Source: an uncultured Oscillibacter sp. (GTDB taxonomy: Bacteria; Bacillota; Clostridia; Oscillospirales; Oscillospiraceae). Taken from it: a stretch of 64,000 bases of DNA. Position 1 is the stretch's first letter, and each line of letters starts with the position of its first letter. Below the pieces are notes generated by a model. The model was not told the DNA's origin. It was given only the letters and a program-made list of their open reading frames with translations, and searched no databases. Location: assembly GCA_910587705.1 (NCBI GenBank), contig CAJUMX010000004.1, forward strand, positions 132,879 to 196,878. Reading direction: 5' to 3'. Positions 17,209 to 25,571 of the stretch are shown piece by piece. The position numbers were made by a program, and so were the translations under genes.

Positions 17209-17631
17209 TCAATACAGCGTCCCCTCGTTCTCCTCAAACAGACTGTCGTTTACCGCCGCCAGCGACGTGCCGTGGATGATGCCGTGGAGAATGATGGCGT
17301 CCCGCTTCAAACGCGGATACAGCGGCGCGAAACCGGCCCGCTTCAAAAGCTGCTGGGTTTCCTCCAGCGATGTTTCCAGACCGAAGCAGATGCACAGCAA
17401 ACGGTCCCGGGAGGGATTCCGCCGCCCGGAGAGCACTTGATACAAATAGACCTCGCTCATGCCGCCGTTTCTCGCCACGGCGGCTTTCGTCACGCCCTTT
17501 TCGTCGAAGAGGCGCAAAAGCTGCTCCGTCAGGCCCCAGCTCACAAACTGGTCTCCGTTCTCCTTCAAATACTCGTCCAAATGAGGCTGGCTTAAAAGCT
17601 CGTCCCGCAGGTCGCTCGTGTCCTTCTTCAT
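17209..17631 (-). CDS. XRE-like helix-turn-helix protein
   Basis: A 140-residue protein with an HTH core (VTKAAVARNGGMSEVYLYQVLSGRRNPSRDRLLCICFGL) and a C-terminal helical segment with TQQLLKRAGFAPLYPRLKRDAIILHGI. The ATG at 17631 is chosen because GGAG precedes it; the frame extends 18 codons further without support. It is divergent from the kinase gene, with one copy of the ATGCAG palindrome between them, so it is a candidate regulator of that promoter. It may also be a kinase-associated adaptor. The DNA target is unproven. Confidence 0.8.
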   Translation of the reverse strand: MKKDTSDLRDELLSQPHLDEYLKENGDQFVSWGLTEQLLRLFDEKGVTKAAVARNGGMSEVYLYQVLSGRRNPSRDRLLCICFGLETSLEETQQLLKRAGFAPLYPRLKRDAIILHGIIHGTSLAAVNDSLFEENEGTLY

Positions 17632-17710
17632 GAGATTTTCTCCTTTACTTTCCCCACAAATCGCAGTATACTTAGGTATTATCATATACTCTTAAAACGA
17701 AAAAAGCCAT

Positions 17711-17723
17711 ATGCAGACAGCAT
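17711..17723. promoter_or_regulatory. ATGCAG-type palindromic operator, copy 1 (degenerate right arm)
   Basis: ATGCAGACAGCAT, inside CCATATGCAGACAGCATAGG, lies 16 bases before the kinase TTG codon and 80 bases from the divergent HTH gene. It matches the two copies at 21443-21493 in 12 of 13 bases, including the flanking CCAT of one copy. Confidence 0.6.
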
Positions 17724-17738
17724 AGGGTACGCGCTTTT

Positions 17739-18455
17739 TTGAGGAGGCGGTCTTTTATTTACGCTTGGCTCTCCAGCGTCATTCAGCTGGAATTTGAAGA
17801 GGTCCGTCCCCTTAAGGAAGGCCCGCGGGGCGGCGTTTTCCTCCTTCGCCACAAAAAAACGGGGAGGCTCCTGGTTTTCCGCCGCTTCTCCGGCAGCGGA
17901 GAGGTCTACCGAAAGCTGCTGCACTACTCCTGCCGGAACCTTCCGGAAGTTCTGGAAACGGCGGAGCAGGAGGGCAAGGTTCTGGTGCTGGAAGAATTTA
18001 TCCAGGGGGACACCCTGGACTTTCTTTTGAAAGCCGCTCCCCTCTCCCCCAAGGCGACCCGGGAAATCATCATCCAGCTCTGCCAGGCTCTGTGGGTGCT
18101 GCACTCCTTCGGCGCGGTCCACCGGGATATCAAGCCGGAAAACGTCATCCTCCGGGAACGGGAGGCAGTGCTGATCGACTTTGACGCCGCCCGCCTCCAC
18201 AAGCCCGCCCACGAAAACGACACCGTGGTCCTGGGGACCACCGGCTTCGCCGCGCCAGAGCAGTACGGCCTCTCCCAGTCCGACGCCAGGGCGGACATCT
18301 ACTCCCTGGGCGTGCTGATGAACGTTATGCTCACTGGGGAGCATCCCTCCCGAAAGCTGGCGGATGGTCGCCTGGGCCGGGTGGTCCAGCGGTGCACCCA
18401 AGTGAACCCGGAAAAACGCTATCGGAGCGTAATCCATCTGATGGAGGCGATTTGA
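17739..18455 (+). CDS. Serine/threonine protein kinase
   Basis: The roughly 230-residue single-domain kinase shows a short glycine loop (EGPRGGVFLLRH), the catalytic loop VHRDIKPENVIL, a DFD in place of DFG (LIDFDAARLH), and the activation/APE region GTTGFAAPEQYG. It has no membrane segment. The start is unusual: TTG 17739 overlaps the only ribosome-binding site (GAGGAGG, 17741-17747), while the well-spaced codon behind it is ATT at 17757. Two bases after its stop a zinc-ribbon/beta-helix gene begins, so the pair is one operon. Targets unknown. Confidence 0.88.
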   Translation: MRRRSFIYAWLSSVIQLEFEEVRPLKEGPRGGVFLLRHKKTGRLLVFRRFSGSGEVYRKLLHYSCRNLPEVLETAEQEGKVLVLEEFIQGDTLDFLLKAAPLSPKATREIIIQLCQALWVLHSFGAVHRDIKPENVILREREAVLIDFDAARLHKPAHENDTVVLGTTGFAAPEQYGLSQSDARADIYSLGVLMNVMLTGEHPSRKLADGRLGRVVQRCTQVNPEKRYRSVIHLMEAI

Positions 18456-18457
18456 CT

Positions 18458-19723
18458 ATGAAAGCCTGTCCCCACTGCGGCGCGGTTCTCCCGGACGAGG
18501 CATCCTTCTGCCCCAGCTGCGCAAAGAGCGTCGTCATCCGCGAAAAAAGCCGAAGCCATAGCCGCCTGCCCGCAAGGATACGGTACGGCCTCCTTGCCGT
18601 TCTGGCGGCGGTCCTTCTGGCGGTCCTTATCTGGAGTCTCCCGCCAAAGACCTATGACAACGGAACCGCCGAGGCCCTTTATGACACAAAGGGCCGGACC
18701 TATCAGCTCTGCATCGCCTGGGCCGATACGCCCACGGTGCCCTTCAGCGATCGATATACCTCCACGGCGGTGAACTTTGACGGCCGGTATCCCTCCCTGC
18801 TCTTTATCAATGACGCGAGCACCGGGGAGGACGCCGCCGAAGAATTTCTGTCCCAGGTGGAGCGTATCAGCGCCGAATTTGTCAGCCTCAGCGCCGACGG
18901 CAAACAACCGGACATGCGACTCTCCTGTACCCCTCCCACCCGGCAAACGGACTATGTCCCTCACGCCGCCAGCATCACGTATGTGGATTATTGCCTCTGG
19001 AACGACGGGGACTACGAGGCGCAGCTTCTCCTCACGGTGAATATGAAAAACGGCGATACCATCCGGCTCCGGCAGGTCCATCATTTTCACGCCACCCCAA
19101 CCTATACCTATACCCCGAAGGACGCTCCCATGAACACAACGGAGGAGCTCCAGGCCCTGCTGGAGGAACTTGGCCGCACGGCGGAATCCGACGCGGAGAT
19201 CAACATTCATCTTCCCCCTGTGGCCTATGAGGGGGAACTGGTGCTGAATCGCCTGGCGGTGAACCTCTACGGCAGCCTCGACCAGACAGGCGCGCGCACC
19301 ACCTTTACCGGCCCTGTCTACCTCGCGTACTCCGGCGGCGTCGTCTCCTTCTTCGAGAGCATTGATTTCACGGGAAGCGGCGGCACAGGCGTCTCCGCCT
19401 CGTCCCGCCTTCACCTGACGAACTGCCGCCTCTCCGGGTGGGACACCGCCGTTTTCTGTTCGGAAAGCGCATGGGTCAACACGGACCAATGTATCTTCTC
19501 GGACAACGGCGTCGGCCTCCACATTAACAATGTAGAGCCCAATATCTCGGACAGCCGCTTTGAAGGCAACACCTTCCAAGGAAACCAAACCGCCGTCCTG
19601 CTGGAGCAGGTAGGCGTAGAGACACCCTTGAAATTTCCCAGCACCCTCTTCTCTGGCAACGGTACGGACATTGACAACCGCTGCGGCCAGGAGCTGGACC
19701 TGGACCGGACGATTTTCCAGTAA
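18458..19723 (+). CDS. Zinc-ribbon membrane-anchored protein with right-handed beta-helix region
   Basis: The 421-residue protein begins with a zinc ribbon (CPHCGAVLPDEASFCPSCAKS), has one membrane segment at about residues 37-56 (IRYGLLAVLAAVLLAVLIWSL), then an extracytoplasmic region. Residues about 250-421 show parallel beta-helix-like repeats (LHLTNCRLSGWDTAVFCSES, VNTDQCIFSDNGVGLHINN, ISDSRFEGNTFQGN). ATG 18458 follows the kinase stop by 2 bases, with GGAGG inside the kinase end, so they are translationally coupled. The zinc ribbon could be the cytoplasmic link to the kinase; this is inference. Confidence 0.82.
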   Translation: MKACPHCGAVLPDEASFCPSCAKSVVIREKSRSHSRLPARIRYGLLAVLAAVLLAVLIWSLPPKTYDNGTAEALYDTKGRTYQLCIAWADTPTVPFSDRYTSTAVNFDGRYPSLLFINDASTGEDAAEEFLSQVERISAEFVSLSADGKQPDMRLSCTPPTRQTDYVPHAASITYVDYCLWNDGDYEAQLLLTVNMKNGDTIRLRQVHHFHATPTYTYTPKDAPMNTTEELQALLEELGRTAESDAEINIHLPPVAYEGELVLNRLAVNLYGSLDQTGARTTFTGPVYLAYSGGVVSFFESIDFTGSGGTGVSASSRLHLTNCRLSGWDTAVFCSESAWVNTDQCIFSDNGVGLHINNVEPNISDSRFEGNTFQGNQTAVLLEQVGVETPLKFPSTLFSGNGTDIDNRCGQELDLDRTIFQ

Positions 19724-19735
19724 CCCTCCATACAA

Positions 19736-19776
19736 ACGGCCCCAGGCGTATACTGCGCCTGGGGCCGTTCCCTTTT
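19736..19776. terminator. Terminator between convergent kinase operon and exonuclease
   Basis: A perfect 13-bp stem ACGGCCCCAGGCG/CGCCTGGGGCCGT (19736-19748 and 19756-19768) is followed by TCCCTTTT on the plus strand. It lies between the convergent stops and may serve both directions. Confidence 0.8.
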
Positions 19777-21106
19777 ACCGGGCCAGTTCCTTCAATTTTC
19801 CATATAGCAGGGCGTTGGCCTGGGCGTCGCACCAGGCCCGGTGGGCGTCGGGTTGAGCAATGCCGAACACCTCGGACAGATACTCCAGCTTCACATTCTC
19901 CCAGCCCTGGGCCTCCTTGAGGGTGCGGGCAAAGCGATACGTATCAAAGAAGGGGTTCTCCAGCCGGACCCCCGCCCTCCGGGCCGCAGTGTCTATGTAG
20001 TGGAGGTCCGACTGCTTGATGTTGTGCCCCACCAGCACGCTGTTCCCCGCGAAGGCCGCAAAGAGGCGGATGGCCTCCTCCACTCCCGGCTGGTCCGCCA
20101 CCATCTCGTCGGTGATGTGGGTAACGCGGGCGATGCGGGGGATGATCTTCCGCCCCGGGTTCACCAGCTGGGAGAAGGTCTCCGTGATCTCTCCGTTCAC
20201 CACCCGCACCGCGCCGATCTCCGTAATCTCGGCGGGGGCGTCGCCGTTGGCGGCTCCGTAGGTGCCGCTGGTCTCCAGGTCGAAGCAGACGAAGGACTCA
20301 AAGTCCGGCCGGGTAAGCTCCGGCATGGGCTGGGGGCGGTTGTCCTCCAAAACCTCGCAGTCCACCCCCAGCATGGACAGCACCTCCATCACCTGGGCCA
20401 GCTCCTCCGCGCCGCCCCTCAGGCGCAGGGTCAAATCCCCCCGGCGGCGGTCGGTGGAAACCGGGGCGGCGGCCTTCGGCGCGGATACCGCCGTAAGCTG
20501 GCTCCGGTACTCGGCGAGACCGGCCGTAGAGAGGGTTTCCAGGTATTTGGCGGTGACGGCCCCGGCGTGGGGCCCGGCGGTGGTTTGGATGCTGTTCAGG
20601 TCCCAGGCGGTTCTGGTGATCTTCGCGTCCACGGCGGTTTGCCAGGTCTTGGCGGAGGTGGACTTGTTCAGCCACTTCGCCTCAAAAAACGCGGGGCTGT
20701 TCAAAACCCGCGCGGCCAGGCCGCCCAAGGCGCCGCTCCGCTGGAAAAAGTACGCCTCAATTTCCCGGCGCTTCGCGGCCTTTTCCCGCTCCTCCATCTC
20801 GGAGACGAAGGTCTTGATCTCATCCAGCGGCGCGTCCACCATGGCCAGCAGCTCTTTCACCTGGGCCTCGAAGTCCTGATACGGGGCAAGATAGGCCTTC
20901 TTAATCTCCTTGCGGCGGTCGTCGATGTCCCGCCGCAGGCGGGAAAGTTCCTTCTTGTCGGCCTTGGCGTCGGCTAAACGGTCCTCCGTGTAGACCATGC
21001 CTTCATAGCGGGCCAGGACGGCGGTGAGGGCCGTTTTCAGCTCCTGAAAGTTGTCGATGGAAACCTGTCCCGGCTGCTGGCGGGACAGAAGCTGCAATTC
21101 ATCCAT
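19775..21106 (-). CDS. DUF1351-like protein fused to a DnaQ/RNase T-type 3'-5' exonuclease
   Basis: The 443-residue protein has an N-terminal coiled-coil part typical of phage DUF1351 proteins (YEGMVYTEDRLADAKADKKE...RRDIDDRRKEIKKAYLAPY, residues 25-90) and a C-terminal DEDDh exonuclease: FVCFDLETSG (ExoI), HNIKQSDLHYID (ExoII) and DAHRAWCDAQANALL (ExoIII). The ATG at 21106 has GGAG 10 bases before it. The phage-type half suggests recruitment from a prophage recombination module. It lies divergent from the alphaCTD-sigma4/ParB/helicase run, behind a 52-residue protein. Confidence 0.85.
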   Translation of the reverse strand: MDELQLLSRQQPGQVSIDNFQELKTALTAVLARYEGMVYTEDRLADAKADKKELSRLRRDIDDRRKEIKKAYLAPYQDFEAQVKELLAMVDAPLDEIKTFVSEMEEREKAAKRREIEAYFFQRSGALGGLAARVLNSPAFFEAKWLNKSTSAKTWQTAVDAKITRTAWDLNSIQTTAGPHAGAVTAKYLETLSTAGLAEYRSQLTAVSAPKAAAPVSTDRRRGDLTLRLRGGAEELAQVMEVLSMLGVDCEVLEDNRPQPMPELTRPDFESFVCFDLETSGTYGAANGDAPAEITEIGAVRVVNGEITETFSQLVNPGRKIIPRIARVTHITDEMVADQPGVEEAIRLFAAFAGNSVLVGHNIKQSDLHYIDTAARRAGVRLENPFFDTYRFARTLKEAQGWENVKLEYLSEVFGIAQPDAHRAWCDAQANALLYGKLKELAR

Positions 21107-21207
21107 GGGGAAAACTCCTTTCCAACATATGGCGTACCGGGGAAGCGCCTTGCATTTCACGCGGTTCTCTCTCATGATATAATTCTATCGTTTGTTGATT
21201 TGTCCCC

Positions 21208-21366
21208 TCAGCCCCGGCCATACCGCCGGGCGATTTCCTCCAGCTCGTCCCCGTCCGCCCGGCGAATCTCGTCCGTATCCAAAATCATGGCCCCCAGGCC
21301 GGAAAACGCTCCGGCGTAAGCCTCCTCCAGGAGTTCCTTTCGCAAGTCCTCCGTTTCCCGTTCCAT
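21208..21366 (-). CDS. Small acidic protein of 52 residues
   Basis: The ORF starts at ATG 21366 behind an excellent AAGGAGG at 7 bases spacing and stops at 21208. It encodes an acidic, helical peptide (MERETEDLRKELLEEAYAG...EIRRADGDELEEIARRYGRG). No family is recognised. It is the first gene of the minus-strand side of the divergent region that carries two ATGCAG palindromes, and the exonuclease follows 101 bases later. The strong ribosome-binding site and high coding periodicity argue that it is real. It may bind one of the neighbouring proteins. Confidence 0.65.
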   Translation of the reverse strand: MERETEDLRKELLEEAYAGAFSGLGAMILDTDEIRRADGDELEEIARRYGRG

Positions 21367-21442
21367 GCTGTCCTCCTTCCGCCGCTCTACACGGCTCTGT
21401 TATCTCTTCTTTACTCTACCAATTTTAAGCAGGAAAAACCAT

Positions 21443-21493
21443 ATGCAGACTGCATCGTGTCCCATATTTTTTTCAACACTATGCAGACTGCAT
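21443..21493. promoter_or_regulatory. Paired ATGCAGACTGCAT palindromic operators
   Basis: Two exact copies of the perfect 6-1-6 palindrome ATGCAGACTGCAT occur at 21443-21455 and 21481-21493, 38 bases apart (close to four helical turns would be 42; about 3.6 turns here). They lie between the divergent 52-residue gene and the alphaCTD-sigma4 gene. A related copy is at the kinase promoter (17711). A TATATT that could be a -10 for the plus gene follows at 21518-21523. Confidence 0.7.
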
Positions 21494-21601
21494 ATGGCTA
21501 ATGCCGGGGCTATATGGTATATTAGAGATAAAGATTTTGCATAATCGCCTGGATGTTTTATGAATTGGCCGTCATCAAATCAAGTGAAAAGGGACATTGC
21601 T

Positions 21602-24262
21602 ATGCTGTATCTGACACGGGAGGACTCCGTGGAGCTTCTCCCTCTCTCCGTGCGCTCCAGCAACTGCCTGCGGCGGGCGGGCATCCACACCGTAGGTCAG
21701 CTGCTAAACTACCCGGCGGACGCATGGCCGGACATTCGGAACATGGGAACCAAGAGCGTGGACGAGGTATTGAGCCTTACTGCCCGCATCCGCGCCGGGG
21801 ACGGATTCGGGCTGGTGGCCTCCAAGCCCAAGCCGCCGGGACCCCCGCCGCTGCCCCGCCTGCCGGACATCCCGGTCCGGGAGCTGGGGCTGTCTGTCCG
21901 GGCGAATAACTGCTTAGAGCACATGGGCGTGCGCACCGCGGCGGATTTGTCCGACGCCACCCTGGAATCCCTGCTGGCGGTGAAGAACATGGGGTCCAAA
22001 ACCGCCGCGCAGATCATGGAGAAGCTGGAAGCGCTGCGGGAGGAATTCTCCTTCCCCAGCCCAGAGGGAGCGGAGGCGGTCGAAGAACCCAGTGATACGC
22101 TGTACACGGCAGTAAAGAGCCTGGCCTCGTTCACCGGATTGTCCCAGGGGGACCTGCTCCGGCTTCTGGCCTCCTGCCGGGAGGCATCCCCCGGCGCGGA
22201 AAAAGCGGAGCTTTTGGACCTGGCCTTTCAGCAGCCACCCATCCGCCGGGAGGCCCTCCGGGCCATCCTCCGGCTGCTGGAACAGTACGAGGAAGGCGTC
22301 AGCCCGGAAGAGTTTCTAAAGCATCTGCCCGATGAAACCTCCCTCAAAACGCTAAATCTGCTTTTAGGGGTCCTGCTGCGCCGAGAGCAAATTACCCTGC
22401 GGAATAACCGGGTCCGCCGCCGCTGGCCCACCGCCCGGGAGTTTGCGGAGCATATAAGCGACCAGCGGCAGCGGGATATCCTGCTCTCCCGTCTCCGGGG
22501 AGAAACCCTGGAGGAAATCGGCCAGCGCCTGGGCGTGGTCCGGGAGCGGGTCCGGCAGCTGATGAAAAAGGCCCTATCCAGACGCCCTCGGCTCTATGAG
22601 GACCAATACCAGTACCTGTTCAATCACTATGATTTTTCCATGGAGGAGTTCCGTCTGGCCTTCGACGAGCCGGAGGAAACCTATCACTACCTGGAAATGG
22701 TGCGTCCCAAAGGAGAGCGAAAGCCGATCCGGGAAGTGCTGGCGGATGAAAGCGTCCCCGTTCCCCTCCGGCGCAAAGCGGAGCGGGCGGTTTACAGGCA
22801 GTATGTGACCATCGACGGTGTCCGGGTCCTGAAGGACCGCCAGGAGCTGATCCGTTACGCCGTGCGGACTTTCTGCCGGGAAATCACCGGCATAGACGAA
22901 TTTATCCTTCAATATCAGCGGCTTTTGGAATCCCTGGGTCTGGAACAGGACGCTTCTCTTACGATTGAGTCCCCGGTCTACATTGAAAACCGTCTCCAAA
23001 TCTTCCGTTACGTCCTCTGGGGACAGTGGCGGCGGTTCCGCTATTACCCCATTGACGGCCAGGACTTCACGGCGCTGCTGGAAGCCCTGGACCTCACCCA
23101 GTACGAGGATGTGGAAATCACCTCCCTGAAGCTCTTCCGGGACCACCCGGAGCTTATGGCAGAGTATGACATCCGGGATGAATACGAGCTGCACAATCTC
23201 CTGAAAAAAATCTGGCCCCAGGACGGCGGCCGGGTTCAGTTTAAGAGGATGCCCACCATTGAGATCGGCACGCCGGACCGTGACCGGCAGGTACTGGACC
23301 TGCTGTGGCAATGCGCTCCCATTTCCAACACCGATTTGGCTCAGCACTATGAGGATGCCTACGGTGTGAAAAGCGCGACCGTCCTGGGAAGCTACTTCTC
23401 CTGTATTGACCCCTATTTCCACGGAGGCGTTTACCGCATCGACCAGCCGCCGCTGCCGGAGGAACAGCAGCGCCGCATGAAAGCGTTGCTGACGGAGGAT
23501 TTCTACCCCATGCCGGAGCTTCGGCGCCTCTACCGGCGGGAGTTTCCGGACAGCGACCCTGGAAGCCTCAATCCCTTCGTGCTGAAAAGCCTGGGTTTTC
23601 ATCCTTACGAGGGCTATGTGGTATCCATGTGCTATTCCGGCGCCGCCGATTACTTCCGCCATCTGCTGGCCGGCGCTGACATCGTTGATATGACCCAGCA
23701 GAACCGCCGCTACACAGACATCCGCGCCTATTACTCTGAGCTGGACGACCTCAAGTCCCGGCGGGAAATCGTGGAGTTTCTGCCCCTTCAATACCTCTCC
23801 CTCCGGCGGCTCCAGTCCGCCGGAGTGGATGCCGGGGACCTGGCGGAATACTGCGCCGATGTGTGTGCGTTCACCCGGGCCAGCGAGTACTTCACCGTCA
23901 CCTCCCTCCGGCAGGAGGGCTTCACCCACCCCCTGGACGACCTGGGCTTTGAGGAGTGGTTCTACGGCTCTTTGCTGGCGGAGGACCCGGAGCGCTTTGC
24001 TTACCGCCGCATGGGCGGGACCCGGCTGTTTTTCCGGGGCCGGAAAAATGTCCAGCTGGCGGACTTCCTCCGCTGGCTGGTGGAGGCGGAGCCCAGCGGG
24101 CGCATCGATATTTACGAGCTCCAGGAGACGCTGGAGCGGCAATACGGAATCTCCATCCCGCTTTACAAGCTGATAGAGGTAGCCCAGAACTCCGAGCTGT
24201 ACTACGACCCCATCATGAAAGCGGCCTACATTGACTACGACACATATCTGGAGGAAATTTGA
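21602..24262 (+). CDS. Double RpoA-CTD / sigma-70 region 4-like protein
   Basis: The 886-residue protein begins with two modules like the C-terminal domain of RNA polymerase alpha (LSVRSSNCLRRAGIHTVGQL...NMGTKSVDEVL, residues about 15-58, and LSVRANNCLEHMGVRTAADL...NMGSKTAAQIM, about 95-140). Around residue 300 is a sigma region 4-type helix-turn-helix (GETLEEIGQRLGVVRERVRQLMKKAL). The long C-terminal 550 residues are unrecognised. ATG 21602 is preferred over 21560 because AAGGGA precedes it. Its stop lies 2 bases before the ParB-like gene. It probably binds DNA or polymerase; its job is unknown. Confidence 0.8.
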   Translation: MLYLTREDSVELLPLSVRSSNCLRRAGIHTVGQLLNYPADAWPDIRNMGTKSVDEVLSLTARIRAGDGFGLVASKPKPPGPPPLPRLPDIPVRELGLSVRANNCLEHMGVRTAADLSDATLESLLAVKNMGSKTAAQIMEKLEALREEFSFPSPEGAEAVEEPSDTLYTAVKSLASFTGLSQGDLLRLLASCREASPGAEKAELLDLAFQQPPIRREALRAILRLLEQYEEGVSPEEFLKHLPDETSLKTLNLLLGVLLRREQITLRNNRVRRRWPTAREFAEHISDQRQRDILLSRLRGETLEEIGQRLGVVRERVRQLMKKALSRRPRLYEDQYQYLFNHYDFSMEEFRLAFDEPEETYHYLEMVRPKGERKPIREVLADESVPVPLRRKAERAVYRQYVTIDGVRVLKDRQELIRYAVRTFCREITGIDEFILQYQRLLESLGLEQDASLTIESPVYIENRLQIFRYVLWGQWRRFRYYPIDGQDFTALLEALDLTQYEDVEITSLKLFRDHPELMAEYDIRDEYELHNLLKKIWPQDGGRVQFKRMPTIEIGTPDRDRQVLDLLWQCAPISNTDLAQHYEDAYGVKSATVLGSYFSCIDPYFHGGVYRIDQPPLPEEQQRRMKALLTEDFYPMPELRRLYRREFPDSDPGSLNPFVLKSLGFHPYEGYVVSMCYSGAADYFRHLLAGADIVDMTQQNRRYTDIRAYYSELDDLKSRREIVEFLPLQYLSLRRLQSAGVDAGDLAEYCADVCAFTRASEYFTVTSLRQEGFTHPLDDLGFEEWFYGSLLAEDPERFAYRRMGGTRLFFRGRKNVQLADFLRWLVEAEPSGRIDIYELQETLERQYGISIPLYKLIEVAQNSELYYDPIMKAAYIDYDTYLEEI

Positions 24263-24264
24263 CC

Positions 24265-25479
24265 ATGACGGATTTACTGCGGGACGGCCTGTCCCAGCAC
24301 GCGGTGCAAAAGACCCCCCTGACCCGGAAGCTGACCGTGGACGGCGCGACCGAGGCCTATCCGGTGTACCGGATCAAGCTGGACAGACTCTACTACAACG
24401 ACCAGAACGACCGCATCGCCACCTGGATCAGCCAGTACCGTACTCAGCACGGCGGACGGGCCCCGGAACCGGCGGATCGGGAGGCGTACAACCAGATCAT
24501 CGAGGGCTTCCTTGTGGAGAGCAACCCCGACGCCATCCGCAAAACCAAGGCCAACATCAAGCTGGTGGACCAGCGGGAGCCGGGCGTGGTCCTGAACGAC
24601 GGGCGGATCATCGACGGAAACCGGCGCTTCACCTGCCTGCGCCAGCTCTCCGCCGAGGACACGAAATTCGGCTGGTTCGAGGCCGTGATTCTGGACCGAA
24701 GCATTGAGAACAGCGCCAAGCAGATCAAGCTCCTGGAGCTCTCCATCCAGCACGGCGAGGAGGGCAAGGTGGACTACGACCCCATTGACCGGCTGGTGGG
24801 TGTGTATCACGACATTCTCGAAACCGGGCTGTTGACCCCGGAGGAGTACGCGAGAAGCACCAATGAGGGCGTCAGCGACGTGAAAAAACGGATGGAGCTG
24901 GCAGAGCTGATGGTGGAGCTTCTGGAGTTCATCAACGCGCCGGGGCAGTTCCACATCGCCCGGGATTTGAAGCTCTACTATCCCCTGGAGGAGCTCCAGA
25001 AGCTCCTCAAAAAGTGCCGGACGGAGAACGAGAAGGAGGACCTGAAAAACAGCGTCTTTGTCAACATCCTTCTGCGGCCCTCCGGGGATATGACCCGCTT
25101 CATCCGGGGCTTTAAGAACATCATGGGCGGCGAACAGCAGGAGGACTTCCTGGAGGAACAGCAGGAGATCGCCGCCGAAGTCATCGCTATTCTCCCCTCT
25201 CCCCAGGAGATGAGCACCCAGGCCATCCGGGACCGGGTCCGGACACGGGAGGACCTGAGCGGCGCCCTGGAGCGGTCCATGGACAAATACCTGCTCCGAA
25301 CCCGCAAGACGGAGACCCGGAACCGCCCCATCCTTCTGGCGGAGAAGGCCACCGGATTCCTGGAGAGCATCGACGTAAACATCCTCCCCCGGCTGGGGGA
25401 CAGCGAGCTTCAGCGCCTGCGGCGGCAGTTGGACCTGCTGGAAAAGGCAGCAGACGAGATTCGGCGAAACCTGCCTTGA
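24265..25479 (+). CDS. ParB/Srx-fold (ParB-like) protein
   Basis: The 404-residue protein has a ParB-like N-domain: IKLDRLYYNDQNDRIATWI and the characteristic VLNDGRIIDGNRRFTCLRQL (about residues 112-132), which corresponds to the DGxHR loop that binds CTP or nucleic acid in ParB relatives. The C-terminal part is helical and ends in a leucine-rich coiled coil. ATG 24265 is 2 bases after the alphaCTD-sigma4 stop, and a helicase gene follows at 92 bases. It is not next to a parA gene, so a partition role is unlikely; a regulatory or nuclease role is possible. Confidence 0.82.
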   Translation: MTDLLRDGLSQHAVQKTPLTRKLTVDGATEAYPVYRIKLDRLYYNDQNDRIATWISQYRTQHGGRAPEPADREAYNQIIEGFLVESNPDAIRKTKANIKLVDQREPGVVLNDGRIIDGNRRFTCLRQLSAEDTKFGWFEAVILDRSIENSAKQIKLLELSIQHGEEGKVDYDPIDRLVGVYHDILETGLLTPEEYARSTNEGVSDVKKRMELAELMVELLEFINAPGQFHIARDLKLYYPLEELQKLLKKCRTENEKEDLKNSVFVNILLRPSGDMTRFIRGFKNIMGGEQQEDFLEEQQEIAAEVIAILPSPQEMSTQAIRDRVRTREDLSGALERSMDKYLLRTRKTETRNRPILLAEKATGFLESIDVNILPRLGDSELQRLRRQLDLLEKAADEIRRNLP

Positions 25480-25571
25480 ATAGGCCTCCGGCCCGTTCCG
25501 GCAGGTGCCGTGTGCGCAAATTAGGGTATGGCGTTCCGCTTTGCCCGATTCCCTAAAAAGGAGGTTCCCCC

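Noticed and set aside
24265..25479. ParB-like gene as part of a chromosomal parABS partition locus
   Set aside because: No parA neighbour, no parS-like palindrome (TGTTTCACGTGAAACA type) and protein too long with a different C-terminus.
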